DNA of 64,000 nt. Origin: Molossus alvarezi (Eukaryota > Chordata > Mammalia > Chiroptera > Molossidae). The DNA is taken from assembly GCA_037176705.1 (NCBI GenBank), contig CM073889.1:106409890-106473889 (forward strand). Reading direction: 5' to 3'. The position numbers and the translations under genes were made by a program. The notes under the pieces were generated by a model, which was not told where the DNA came from, made no database searches, and saw only the letters and a program-made list of their open reading frames with translations. This document shows positions 32,945-45,537 of the stretch, piece by piece. Numbering within the stretch: the stretch's first letter is position 1; every line of letters begins with the position of its first letter.

Positions 32945-33110
32945 TGCAGGACTTGGAGTCAGAGGAGATGGCACTGGTGTTCTGACACAGCTTCCACATC
33001 AGAGAAATGAGGGTAACAATTGAGAACACCACAAACTGTTTTAAGGATTAGTCAAGATGTTGTATAAGAAAAAAGCCTTATAAACAGAAAAACAGTGCAC
33101 ATATGTTCAA
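32945..33110 (+). repeat. MIR SINE, diverged
   Basis: 'caggacttggagtcagagga', 'acatcagagaaatgagggta' and 'gttttaaggattagtcaaga' follow the MIR order. Ends are unclear. Confidence 0.55.
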
Positions 33111-34160
33111 GTATTAGTTGTGATTTCCCCGCCTCTTGCTGGCTGCGTCCAGTGGACTGGGAATTTCCCTTCACTGGTCCGGCCCACAGGAGGGTGATTC
33201 CAAACCAGGACGTGGCTCTGTCTCTCTGTGTGTTTCAGTGCAGATGCTGGTGGAGGGCGGGGCCGGGATGTGAAGGGTGCGGCTGTGGCATCCGCTGGGC
33301 TCTGGCGCCGGGCATGGATCCGCTTCTCATTAGGCTTGGATCCATTTTCTAGAAATCAAGACAGTTGAAACGTGTGCTTTTTCAAATTAATAGTAATTAA
33401 TGTGATTTTTTAAATTAATGGTAATGGATTCTTAAAAGAACACATTAACAGGTCAACAGCCAATGAATGTTCCGGTATGTGGATGCGTTTCCCGGTGTGA
33501 CGCACACTCGATGGCAGGAGAGGGAGGCGCCTTAGGGCAGCGTTCAGTCTAAGCCGCGGACACCGTTTGAGGGAGAGCCGGGCGCATCCACACCCTGGCC
33601 GGTGCAGCTCCCTCGTTAGGGTGGCTGAGACTGTCCAAGCACACCTCCTACCCTGGAGCCAGCAGGAGCCTCCAGCTGTCGGACCGGGAACCGAATCCAG
33701 CTGGAAGCGGGCCTGTTGTCAAAGGGACCCTTCCCTGCTGCATGTGACACCGCCAGGAGCCCAGGCCAGCGACACAGATCGTAAATGACAACCTCTTTCT
33801 ATGGAATGCTGCTCCTCTGTCCCTCTGCGGGGCCAATGGAAGCAGAGAGGAGGTGATGGGATGAGGGTCCTCGGTGCACAAGCCAAGCAGGGTGGGTGGG
33901 ATAGGACAGCGTGGAACCCGAAGAGTGTAGGGTCTGTGGGCTCCGAGGACAAGCATCGGGGGGACCCCACCGTCAGAGGGGACCTATGGGACTGACTGGC
34001 TTCTTCCCAGAGCAAAACAAGAACAAGGAAGCGCAGGGAGAAAATCAAGTCGTGGATGGATTAAACGAATGCTGGGGACTAATTCAAAGATGATTTGTAG
34101 GAACAGAGAATACTTCCTTCTTCTTGTGACATGTTCTAAAAGTCAGGGGGCGGAAGAGCG
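33111..34160. other. No gene recognised
   Basis: GC-rich patches at 33240-33320 and 33480-33760 do not form a dense CpG island. Opposed frames at 33567-34048 have no motif. Confidence 0.4.
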
Positions 34161-34164
34161 GGAA

Positions 34165-34335
34165 GGAACATTTATTATGTGCCAGACATTCTGCTCACAC
34201 GGTTAACTTGACCTCATTTAAACTTCAGAGGCATCGCAGTGGGCTTTGTAACCCTTCCATCTGAAGAAGCCAAGGTCCGCAGTGGTTAAATGACCTGGGG
34301 TCGCACGTGAGGCTGCCAGGTGGGCCAGGTGGGCC
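34165..34335 (-). repeat. MIR SINE, minus strand
   Basis: 'aggaacatttattatgtgcc', 'agacattctgctcacacggt' and 'gacctggggtcgcacgtgag' match the complement of MIR. Confidence 0.65.
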
Positions 34336-36576
34336 GCCTGCAGGGCCTCCGTCACACGGCCCCCCAGTCACATTGCCCGCCCGGTGGTATGACTTCCGTG
34401 GTATTTCCGTGGGGTTAGGAACAGGGTGAACAACATATGCTCTCACGCGGTATTCCTTTGGGTTTTCAGGGACTGAGAAAGGGCAACCCAAACATTCGTA
34501 AATGCAAATCACTTGAGTGGATAAACCAAATACATTTTTTTTTTTTTTTAGTGACAATCAATTGAAATTACCAATGGCAATAATTTTCTAAACAATGGCT
34601 TGACACTGACAACTGAGGCTTCGATTGCCTAATACATGATAATACAAATTAAAGCCCCCAAGTCTGGCTGACTTCTAACAGCTTCATAACAGTCCCAAGA
34701 TTTACAAATCAAGTGACCAGGTTCCAGAGACCTCTTCAGGGTCAAGCGAGGCTTAACCCAACCGCTTAACATATAACACATGTCCTGAGGTCGGATCTGG
34801 TTTGGGGTGGGGGCTGGGTAATGTGTGTGTAAAGAAATGATACTTTACCCTGGAGGTGGGTATTGGCTCAAGCTACATTAACGTATTTGGAAGAAATTTA
34901 ACAGTCTTCCTTGACAAGTCCCAACTTTGCCTAATATCATCTCCAGGTAGAACCTGGGCCTCCCAAGGGTAACAGGTATCCAATTACTAATGAGAAGGTG
35001 GGATTGAACAGGTCTTTGGGAAGAGAAGCAGGGAAGAGCTGCTGAGTCGGGAAACAATCTTGGAAGGTTACTCCACACCCTACCTGGAGCAAGGAAATCC
35101 GTCCCCAGCTCCTCCCCGAGGGCTGTGCAATGCCCAACAAACCATGGGCATGGTGTGGGAAGTAATCCCATAAGCAAAGCAGGCCCTGACAGTCTCTGCC
35201 CTGAGATTTTTTTCACCCTCACTGGATAGGACAGACACTTGCAGAGTTACAGAAAATAGGATCTGCCTTTGCAGGGGGGTGGAGTGATTGATACGCTCTC
35301 AGCGAAGTACTTGCCTCTAACACTCAGTACATATTAGTTATGACAGTGATGCTGGTGATGATGACCATCACGGTGCTCATGGTCATGACCGTGATGATGT
35401 GAGCAGGACCCTGCACGGCGCTGCATCTGTGGGATAGATGGCAGGCGTCCCCACAGAAGCCAGGTGTCCTGACTCCCACCCATCATTTTCCCACTACTCC
35501 CTGCTGCTTCCCAGGGGGCCTTACAAGGCAATGGGAGAAGTGAAATGAGAAATCAGAGCACAGACAGGATTCTGCTGAGGATACACTATGGTTCCTTTCA
35601 CTGCATTTCTCAAAGAGGGTGAAAAGACCTCTTTGTCGGAGAGACCAGAACCCAGAGAATAACCCCCACCCGTTTCCCCACAGGAAAAATGTAAAGAGGT
35701 CTCTGAGAGATTTATGTCTCTTTCAGGCCTGTAAGCCAATGCCGGCACTCCATCTTCCCACTGATTTTCAGGAGCAAAGTAAGACTTTTGTCCCTTAAGA
35801 GGAGAAATACACAAACAACAAACAGAAATGAAAAAAATCTAAATTCCTGCATTTAGGTTAGTCCTAAAACGCATTAATCTTTTTCACTTGATGTGGCTCC
35901 CTTTCGTTCTTCCATTTTAATATCTTAGGGGAAAAAAAAAAACAAGTAACCAATAACAGTTTACAGCTTTGATGCAGAGCGCTCAAGTTGTTTTTCTATG
36001 AATATAGATTATTACATTTTTTTACAAAGCAAGTAAACAGATGCATAAAAATGCATTATTTCAGGAGCATAAGAAAACCTGCAATAAGTATAGTGGTTTT
36101 AATTTGTTTTTATGATTACTTGTAATTAATTAGCATCAAAAGTAAATTATCAACATCCGAAATTGTACCATCGTATGTGAGCAGGGTACTCCATGAATGA
36201 TTGACTGGTTTATCTTTATACCAAGGTAGGAAAAAGAAAGATCTTTTCTTTTTCTTTCTTTTTTTTTAAACTATGCTTAAATGAAGTGCCAAAAGCTAGC
36301 AACAATGCAGAGGAAGAAATCTCAAAGCGCCTGAGTGGAAGGCAGTCTGTCGTGCGACAAATGGTGTCAAGGGGTAAAAACGAGGTACATTGGCAATCAG
36401 TCACATCACTCCATCAGGGTCAGCCTAGGATGGGCGTTTCCTTTAAAAAACTAAAATAAAATTCCAAACAGATCAGCTCTGCTAAATGGGGGAAGGCTCA
36501 TTACACCTCCTCCAAACCACCACTTTCCACCCACCCATGAAAGGGAGACATTTTGACAGACGTTGCTATTTCTTTT
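34336..36576. other. No gene; imperfect GAT repeat and AT-rich homeodomain-core block
   Basis: An imperfect (GAT/CAT)n tract lies at 35340-35400. A poly(T) run lies at 34537-34549. 35990-36180 is repeat-free and AT-rich with the palindromic core taattaatta near 36123-36132. No coding motif. Confidence 0.4.
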
Positions 36577-36822
36577 TTTGTTTTGTTTTGGTTTTTGTTC
36601 AGATAGAGTAGAAGGGAGAGAGAGGAAGAGGGAGAGAGAGAGAGAGAGAAACATTGACATGAAAGGAACACAACGAGTGGCTGCTTCTTGCATGACCCAA
36701 CCAGGGCCCCAACCAGGGCGGGGGACAAACTGCAACCGAGGTACATGACCTTAGCGGGAACCGAACCCGGTCTCTCTGGACCACAGGCCAACGCTCCAAC
36801 TGCTGAGCTACCTGACCAGGGC
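36577..36822 (-). mobile_element. Ves SINE (type A), full length
   Basis: The minus-strand body contains 'cagatagagtagaagggaga', 'accagggccccaaccagggc', 'ggggacaaactgcaaccgag', 'cttagcgggaaccgaacccg', and the head ending 'gctgagctacctgaccaggg'. The flanks ctatttctttt and ctatttcttctt form the TSD. The acc-agggc block is duplicated within the body ('caaccagggccccaaccagg'). Confidence 0.93.
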
Positions 36823-36834
36823 TCTATTTCTTCT

Positions 36835-38511
36835 TCTTTTTTTTTTAACCCACTCTTGCTGTTTATCTCCATCTTTTTTCCCCTCTTAAGGGTAATGATG
36901 AAACTGTTTGCTACAGCACTGGTCAATTGAAAACCAACCAGCAGGTTCAAACAAGCAATCCTGTGACCTCTGTCCGTTTCTCCGGCGCTCAACTGCAGCA
37001 GCTCACCTTGCTGGGAGCTGGCCTTACCGAGGGGGGGGGGTGTTGTGCCAACAGGAAAGGACACACGGCTACGGAGTAAGCAGACCGGTTTCTATCTGCG
37101 AGGAGTATGTGCAGGGATCTAGAAGACTCACCCACGTCTATCTTATTAACAGGAACGTACTTGAACTGAGAACTGTCTCTAGGATACAAAGAGCATTCAG
37201 CAGCAGAAGGGAAAGTAGGGGATAAAATAAAAAACCCACAGTCTTCTTCTCGCTTAGAATCTCTTCTAAGAGTTAGAAGCTGTCACAGTGAGATCACGGA
37301 GCTTTCAACAAAGTTAAATAAAATAAACAAACGCACTTCTAACAAGTTTCATTCCATAGCGGGCCCTCAAAAGACAGAGTCTTTTTAAATTTTTTGTAAG
37401 CTGTCTGAAATAAAACCCTATCTCTGTATTTTTCTAAATAATCCACTGGGATGAATAAAAAGTGTTACATGTCGATGGGGCGTTGGGGGTAGATTTGCAC
37501 TTCCATTTGCTGCAATATCAATGCAAGAATATGAAGCAGATCGCTTCCCAGTGAAGTCGTAGTCAAGGGAGAGTTGACCCCAGACACATCCATGACTGCC
37601 TTGTCCCCTCCAGGGATTTCACTACAGGTAACCACGGTGCTACCAGTGAACTTGGCTGGTTACTAAGGAACAATGTCAGAGTTAACAATCTCTAAAGAGA
37701 AAATGTCAAATCAAACCAAGAATGTCTTCATTACAGTTACTGTACTAGAAAAACCTCTACTAACTCACACTGAAGTAATAAATAATGGCCAAAGTTCAGG
37801 CTGCACCAACTGTATTCTTGCTTAAATGCTTCAATTAAGGGCCTGTCACAGCCTGGAATTGTGGTAGTTGCTCCCATCCACTGCTGCTGGTGGTGGGAGG
37901 CGGGGAGAACCAGGGAACCCATGGAATTCCCAGCCGGGATGTTTCCACACGGATGTTTCCCCATCAGCGTTAGCAACACTGGACACACATTCTCATCCCC
38001 CAAGCTAGCTGACTGCCCCGTTCATCTTTGGAAGGTCACACCATCCTTCCCCAAATACAGTGCTCGGGGACACACGGGGATTTTGTTTTTTTTTTCACCG
38101 ATGAGAGGAAAGGCTTCTGGAGGAAGGAGTCCCAGGTACCAGGCAGCGTTCGCTGCGTCACCAACACAGCAGTCCATGTTTTGTTTCCTGTTATCACTTC
38201 TAATTTGGAATTTGGGTTCCTGGTTGGGGCAGCTCTTGATATTCTATTATAAAGCTATTTTCCTGTGGATTCAGTGACATACTTCATTCAGCTCATTGGT
38301 CACGGATGGCCATCTCTTTTTAGTTATTGGTCTTTCGTGATTCCTTCTTGTGTGAATATGTGTGCGGGGAAGGAGAGTGATGGTAGAGGGGAACCATTCA
38401 AGTCTTGACTTCCTAGGTCCACCTGAATATCAAAGCCCAAAGATGGGTCAACTCTCTGAGCTTCAAGGCACTGCCTAACTTAGACCCCCTTCCAGGTCAC
38501 TGTGATACTTC
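36835..38511. other. No gene recognised
   Basis: A run of ten G lies at 37031-37040. Frames at 37737-38003 (minus) and 37861-38277 (plus) overlap and have no motif. No named repeat seen. Confidence 0.4.
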
Positions 38512-38529
38512 AGAAGTGGAGTATATTTG

Positions 38530-39328
38530 TTTTTTTTGTTGTTCTTGTTTTGTTTTGTTTTTTATACAGATGTTTCTCCTTTTTTCCCCCCACTGATTCC
38601 CCCCTCCCCCCCCTCCCTGCCCCTTCCCCAGATTGTTGTCCATGTCCACTGTTCATGAATACATGCGTATAAGTTCTGTGGTTCATCCCTCCCCCACCTC
38701 CCCACTTTTTAGGGGATTGTCAGTCTGTACCCCGCTTCCGCGTCTCTGGGGCTACCCCATTCCTCAAACTGTTATGTTCATTATATTCCACAAATAAGTG
38801 AGATAATATGAAATTTATCTTTCTCTGTTTGGCTTGTTTCACTTAGGATGATACTTTCCAGGTCCCTCCATGTAGTCTCAAAGGATAAGAGATCTTTCTT
38901 TCTTACCGCTGCGTAGTACTCCATTGTGTATATGTACCACAGCTTTTTGATCTATTCGTCTACTGATGGACACTTGGGCTGTTTCCAGATCTTAGTGTTA
39001 TAAATAGTGCTGCTACAAAGATGGGGGTACATATATTCTTTCTGATTAGTGTTTTATGCTTCTTAGGGTATATTCCTAAAAGTGAGATCACTGGGTCAAA
39101 TGGAAGTTCAATTTTTAATTTTTTGAGGTGACACCATATTGTTTTCCATAGTGGCTGCACCAGTCTGCATTCCCACCAGCAGTGTACTAGAGTCCCCTTT
39201 TCTCCACACCCTCGCCAACACTTGTTGTTTGATGATTTGTTGATGGCGGCCATTCTGACAGGTGTGAGGTGATACCTCATTGTTGTTTTAATTTGCATCT
39301 CTCTGATGATTAGTGATGATGAGCATTT
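38530..39328 (-). mobile_element. 5'-truncated L1 LINE
   Basis: A 799-bp minus-strand copy of the L1 3' end. The 18-bp TSD agaagtggagtatatttg is perfect at 38512-38529 and 39329-39346. It carries the C-terminal piece of ORF2 (residues such as [19 protein letters not shown] and [14 protein letters not shown], with a Cys-rich motif), the G-rich 3' UTR (as C-runs at 38585-38632) and the poly(A) tail as T-rich sequence at 38530-38560. The coding part is broken. It closely resembles 40267-41060 in the same orientation. Confidence 0.95.
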
Positions 39329-39346
39329 AGAAGTGGAGTATATTTG

Positions 39347-40253
39347 AATGACCACTAAGACAGACCAAATTATCCTAAATCTTGCTTTATAGAGAAATGG
39401 GTTAGAATCAAGCTCCAGAAAGTCTAGCAGAGACATCCCTGAAGAAAATTATGAAAGAGACAAAATTTGTATTTGTCACCCCACACCCTCTACTGGACTC
39501 TTCTCCCCAGATGTGCTGGGTCCTAATGAAGCCCCATCCGAGGTGCAGGATTCGGGCGTTCTCCTCTGAGCAGCTCCTTAGGTTGTACCTTTAGAAAGAC
39601 CCTTCCTCTGCAAAATGGCTCTGTCCTCTAAATTCCACACCAGATTTGCAGGCTAGTTAATATTTTTATTAGATCAATTACTGCAATAACAGGTGATTTT
39701 GTGTTGTTATGTTTCCCTCCTGGGTGGCAGATGTACATTCTAGCAGGAGCTCTCTAAATATATTTTGATTAAAAAGACTGGTCCTCAAGGGTATTAATTC
39801 CGATTCAATAGGAAGATATTTTGGGACAGATGAAGTCTTTTGGTTCCTAAACCACACTGGGACAAGGCAATGACTACATACACTGACTCTACAAAGTCTT
39901 GCCCTAAAGGTTTATGCTCTATTAATATAAGATGCATGATTTCCCTGATAATTGGTTTTATCTACCACTTGATATTTGCCATAGAGGCACAGTCTCGAGA
40001 ACTGCCTAGGGCTGCCGTCTTGTTTAAAACCAACATTGCTTTAAATCTACACATTTTAAAAGCATAAAAGCACACAAGTCACATTTTACTCATTTCCGAT
40101 TTATGACGTTTCCTGGAGACACTTTTTATCACAAGGGTTTTTGCAATACAAATATACAAGCTTCCTTATTTTTTTAGAAGAAATGATTGGTGCCTATGAC
40201 TAGCTTCCAATTTTTTTAATCAGTAGTTTACAATCCTTTTTAAAAGCTCGCTG
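39347..40253. other. No gene recognised
   Basis: Sequence between the two L1 insertions, AT-rich after 39660. No frame with a motif and no named repeat. Confidence 0.45.
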
Positions 40254-40520
40254 TTACTACACTCTTCTTTTTTAAAATAATTTTTATTAATTTATTTTTG
40301 TTACAGATGTTTCTCCTTTTTTTCCCCACTGACTCCCTCCTCTCCATCACCCCCACCCCATACCTGGCTTTGTTGTCCACGTCCATCGGTTATGTGTAAC
40401 AGCATAGAAGTTCTGTGGTTCTTCTCTTCGCTCCCCCCCACCCCCTCTTCTGAGGGTTGTCAGTCTGTACCCTACTTCCATGTCTCTGGGTCTACCCAGT
40501 TCCTCAGACTGTTATGTTCA

Positions 40521-43500
40521 TTATATTCCACAAATAAGTGAGATCATGTGATATTTGTCTTTCTCTGCTTGGCTTGTTTTGCTTACGATAATACTTCCTA
40601 GGTCCCTCCATGTCATCTCAAAGGATAAGAGATCTTTCTTTCCTATAGCTGCATAGTACTCCATTGTGTATATGTACCACTGCTTTTTGATCCATTCGTC
40701 TACTGATGGACACTTGGGCTGTTTCCAGATCTTAGCTATTGTAAATAGTGCTGCTATGAACATGGGGGTACATATATTCTTTCTGACTGGTGTTTCAGGC
40801 TTCTTAGGGTATATTCCTAGAAGTGGGATCACTGGGTCAAATGGAAGTTCAATTTTTAATTTTTTGAGGTAACACCATACTGTTTTCCATAGTGGCTGCA
40901 CCAGTCTGCATTCCCACCAGCAGTGTACTAGAGTCCCCTTTTCTCCACACCCTTGATAACACTTGTTGTTTGATGATTTGTTGATGGCGGCCATTCTGAC
41001 AGGTGTGAGGTGATACCTCATTGTTGCTTTAATTTGCATCTCTCTGATGATTAGTGATGTTGAGCATTTCTTCATATGTCTTTTAGCCATTTGTATATCC
41101 TGTTTGGAGAGGTGTCTATTTAGTTCCTCTGCCCATTTTTTAATTGGGTTCTTTGTCTTCCTTTTGTTGAGTTGTGTAAGTACTCTCTATATATTGGAAA
41201 TTAACTCCTTATCTGATATGTTATTGGCAATTATGCTCTTCCATACAGTGGGTTACCTTTCCATTTTGATGATTGTATCTTTCTTGTTTTATCCTCACCG
41301 GGGGACATTTTTCCATTTTTTTTTTTGTTTTTGTTCAGATAAAGTGGGAGGGAGAGAGAGGAAGAGAGAGAGAGAGAGAAACATCAATGTGAAAGGGACA
41401 CATCGAGTGGCTGCCACCCGCACGACCAACCAGGGCCAGGGACAAACTGCAACCGAGGTACATGCCCTTAGCGGAAACCGAACCTGGATCTCTCTGGACC
41501 GCAGGTTGACGCTCTAATCACTGAGCCAAACTCGCCAGGGTGATGATTGTATCTTTTGCTGTGCAGAAGCTTTTGAGTTTGATGTAGTCCCATGTGTTCA
41601 TTTTCTTCTTTGTTTCTGTTGCCTTAGTTGATGTATCAGGGAAAATTTTGCTGTGTATGATGTCTGAAATTTTGTTGCCTACATTTTCTTCTAGAATTTT
41701 TATGGATTCACAGGTCATATTTAAGTCTTTTATCCATTTTGAATTTATTCTTGTGTATGGTGTAAGTTGATAGTCTAGTTTAATTTTTATGCATGTAGGT
41801 GTCCAATTTTACCAACACCATTTATTAAAGAGGCTGTCTTTACTCCATTGTATGTTCTTGCCTCCTTTGTCAAATATTAATTGAGCATAATGTCTTGGGT
41901 CCATTTCTGGGTTCTCTGTTCTGTTCCACTGGTCTATATGCCTGTTCCTGAGCCAGTACCAGGCTGTTTTGATTACAGTAGCTTTGTAGTATAATCTGAT
42001 ATTTAGTACTGTGATCCCACCTACTTTGTCCTTCTTTTTCAAGATTGTTGTGGCTATTCGGGGTCTTTTTGGTTCCATATGAACATTTGAAGTATTTGTT
42101 CTAGTTCTGTGAAATACGTCATTGGTATTTTGATGGAAATTGCGTTGAATCTATAGATTGCTTTGGGTAATTTGGACATTTTAATGATGTTAATTCTTCC
42201 AATTCATGAACAAGGCATGTGCTTCCATTTTTTTATATCTTCCTCTATTTCTTTTTCCAATGACCTGTAGTTTTCTGCAAATAGGTCCTTTACTTCTTTG
42301 TTTCAGTTTATTCCTAGGTATCTTAATTTTTTTGCTGCAATAGTAAATAGGATTGTTTTTTTAATTTCTTTTTCTGTGACTTCATCATTGGTATAAAAGA
42401 ATGCCATTGATTTCTTGAAATTAATTTTGTACCCTGCTACTTTGCCAAATTCATTTATTAAGTCTAGGAGATTTTCAATGGAGTCTTTAGGGTTTTCTAT
42501 GTATATTATCATGTCATCTGCAAATAATGACAGTTTCACTTCCTCCTTTCCAATTTGGATCCCTTTTATTTTTTCTTCATGTCTGATTGCTGTGGCTAAG
42601 ACTTCCAGTACTATGTTAAATAAGAGTGGTGAAAGTGAGCATCCCTGTCTTGTTCCTGTTCTTAAGGGAAATGCTTTTAGTTTTTGCCCATTGAGTATGA
42701 TGTTGGCTGTAGGTCTTTCATATATGGCCTTTATTAGGTAGAGATATGATCCCTCTATTTCCACATTGCTGAGGGTTTTTATCAGAAACAGGTGCTGGAT
42801 TTTGTCGAATGCTTTTTCAGCATCTATTGATATAATCATGTGGTTTTTATTCTTCATTTTGTTTATGTGGTGTATCACATTTATTGATTTGTGAATATTG
42901 TACATGCCTTGCATCCCTGGGATGAATCCCACTTGGTCATGGTGAATAGTTTTTTTTTGATGTATTGCTGGATCTGATTTGCTAGTATTTTGTTCAGAAT
43001 TTTGGCGTCTATGTTCATCAGGGATATTGGCCTGTAGTATTCTTTCTTTGTAGTGTCTTTTTCTGGTTTTGGAATTAGAATTATGCTGGCCTCATAGAAA
43101 GAGTTTGGAAGTCTTCCTTCTTGAATTTTTTGAAATAGTTTGAGGAGAATAGGTGTTAGTTCTTCTTTGAATGTTTGATAAAACTCCCCTGTGAAGCCAT
43201 CTGGGCCTGGGCTTTTGTTTCCTGGGAGACTCTTGATTACCTCTTCAATTTCCTTAATTGTTATTGGTTTGTTCAAGTTTTCTATCTCTTCCCAGTCCAG
43301 TTTTGGGAGACTGTGTTTTTAGAAATTTGTCCATTGTGCTTAGATTGTCGAATTTGTTGCCATGTAATTGTTCATAGTAGTTGTTAATGATCTTTTGTAT
43401 TTCTGTTGTGTCAGTTGTTACTTTTTCTCTATCATTTTTGATTTTGTGTATTTGGGTTCTCTCTCTTTGTTTATTGGTGAGTCTAGATAAGGGTTCATCA

Positions 43501-44640
43501 ATCTTGTTTATCTTTTCAAAAAACCATCTGTTTCATTGATCCTTTGAATTGTTTTTTTTGGTCTCTATGTCATTTATTTCTGCTCTGATCTTTACTATTT
43601 CCTTCCTTCTACTTGCTCTGGGGTTTTCTTTCTGTTTGCTTTCTAGTTCTTTAAGTTGTGAGGTTAGATAGTCTATTAGAAATTTTTCTTGTTTCTTGAG
43701 GTAGGCCTGTAGTGCTATGAACTTCCCTCTCAGAACTGCTTTCGCTGCATCCCATAGATTTTGTGTTGTTGTGTGTTCATTTTCATTGGTTTCCAGGAAG
43801 TTTTTAATTTCTTCCTTGATCTCCTCGGTAACCCATTCATTGTTTAATAACATGCTATTTAGCCTCCATGTGTTGAAATGTCTTTGCATGTTCTTGTTGC
43901 AATTTATTTCTAGTTTCATGCCATTGTGATCTGAGAAGATGCTCAATATGATTTCAATCTTCTTGAACTTGTAGAGACTTAGTTTGTGTCCTAACATGTA
44001 GTCTATCTTTGAGAATGTCCCATGTGCACTTGAGAAGAATGCGAGTTCTCTAGTTTTGGGGTGTAATTCTCTGTAGATATCTATTAAATACATTTGGTCT
44101 AGTGCTTCATTTAGAGTCTGTTTCCTTGCTAATTTTTTGTCTAGAGAATCTATCCAGTGATGTCAGCGGGGTGTTGAAGTCCCCTGCTATGATTGTATTG
44201 CTGTTGATTTCTCCTTTGAAGTCCTGCAGAAGATTTTTGATGTGTTTTGGTGCTCCTATATTGGGTGCATATATGTTTATCAAGGTTATATCTTCCTGTT
44301 GGATAGATCCTTTCAATATTATGTAGTGGCCTCTTTGTCTCTAGTTATGGCCTTCATTTCGAAATCTATTTTATTAGATATGAGTATTGCTACCCTAGCT
44401 ATTTTTTCCTTTCCATTTGCTTGGAAGAATTTTTTCCATCCCTTCACTTTCAACCTATGTGAGTCTCTTGTTGTGAGGTGGGTCTCTTGTAAACAACATA
44501 TATGTGACTCATGCTTTCTTATCCAATCAGCTACTCTGTGTCTTTTTATTGGAACATTCAATTCATTTACATTTAAGGTGATTATTGATATGTACTGATT
44601 TATTGCATTTTTGTTTAGTGTGGTTATATTTTTATTCCTA
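40521..44640 (-). pseudogene. L1 ORF2 (endonuclease / reverse transcriptase), disrupted
   Basis: The reading is scattered over several frames. In order: the endonuclease start (44561-44319) with QETHL, the catalytic Glu motif; 44316-44107 with NIYAPN and AGDFNTPL; 44093-43533 with [10 protein letters not shown], the endonuclease catalytic His motif; 43276-42881 with [10 protein letters not shown] and IPKPEKD of the RT fingers; 42932-42303 with [13 protein letters not shown] and the FADD polymerase motif; 42078-41518 (thumb and linker); and after the Ves insertion 41090-40521 with the Cys-rich C-terminus and a final stop at 40521. All catalytic motifs are visible, but at least five frame breaks plus the SINE destroy the protein. 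In an active L1 this enzyme nicks target DNA and reverse-transcribes RNA. The start near 44640 is approximate. Confidence 0.93.
41283..41540 (-). mobile_element. Ves SINE (type A) nested in L1 ORF2
   Basis: The minus-strand copy has a perfect 16-bp TSD, tgatgattgtatcttt, at 41267-41282 and 41541-41556. It contains the 'tcctcaccgggggacatttt' tail region, a T-rich stretch, 'gacacatcgagtggctgcca', 'cagggacaaactgcaaccga', 'cttagcggaaaccgaacctg' and the head 'ctgagccaaactcgccaggg'. Removing it and one TSD restores L1 continuity, so it is younger than the L1. Confidence 0.97.
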
Positions 44641-44653
44641 TTTCTTCTACTGA

Positions 44654-45537
44654 TTACAGCAGTCCTTTTAACATTTCTTGCAGTGCTGGTTTGGTGCTAA
44701 TGTATTCCCTTAGCCTTTTTTGTCTGGGAAGCTCTTTATTTGACCTTCTATTTTGAATAATAGCCTTGCTGGGTAGAGTAGTCTTGGATTTAGATCCTTG
44801 TTTTTCATGACCTTGATTACTTTGTGCCATTCCCTTCTGGCCTGTAGTGTTTCTGTTGAGAAGTCAGCTGAGAGCCTTATGGGGTTTCCTTTGTAAGTAA
44901 CCTGTTGCTTATCTGTTGCTGCTATTAAAAAATTATCTTTGTCTTTAATTTTGGGCATTTTAATTACTATGTGTCTTGGTGTGGCCCTGTTTGGGTTCTT
45001 CTTACTTGGGGCTCTCTGTGCGTCTTGAACTTGAATGCCTTCTTCCTTCACCAAATTAGGAAAGTTTTCTGTCATTATTTCTTTAAATGTATTCTCTAAC
45101 CCTTGCTCATTTTCTTCTTCTTCGGGGACTCCTATGATGTGAATATTATTAAGTTTCCAGTTGTTCCACAGTTTTCTTAAGCTGTCTTCCTGTTTTTTCA
45201 TTGTTTTTTCCTTTTGATTTTCTGATTGGTTGATTTTTTTTCTACCTTGCCTTCTAATTCACTGATCCGGTCCTCAACTCCCTCTACTCTGCTGTTTAGA
45301 CCTTCCAAAGTCTTCTTTATTTCTGATATGTCATTCTTCATTTCTTCCTTGGTTGATTTTCAACATTTCTATGTCTTTACTCATGGTGTTGATGTCTTTA
45401 CTCATGCTCTTGAGCTTCTTCAAGATCATGGCTCTGAATTCTAGCTCTGTTAACTTGCTTAACTGCTCCACATTTATCTCATCTTCAGTAGAGGTCTCTT
45501 GTTCTTTCATTTGGCATTTGTTTTTTTGTCTCACCAT
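44654..45537 (-). pseudogene. L1 ORF1, frameshifted
   Basis: The ATG at 45537 begins MVRQKNKCQMKEQE, parallel to the start of the HAL1 ORF1 at 13751. The first frame holds heptad-like coiled-coil sequence to about 45331, where a shift moves the frame (MKNDISEIKKTLEGLNSRVE continues in another phase). A second shift near an A-run at 45235 leads into 45201-44710 with NIHIIGVPEEEE (RRM) and RLSADFSTETLQARREW (C-terminal domain). A third shift at an A-run near 44717 precedes the natural end at 44654-44656. The order of domains is normal for L1 ORF1p. Confidence 0.9.

Noticed and set aside
33240..33760. GC-rich patch as a CpG island
   Set aside because: CpGs are scattered and the G+C is patchy; no associated first exon is visible.
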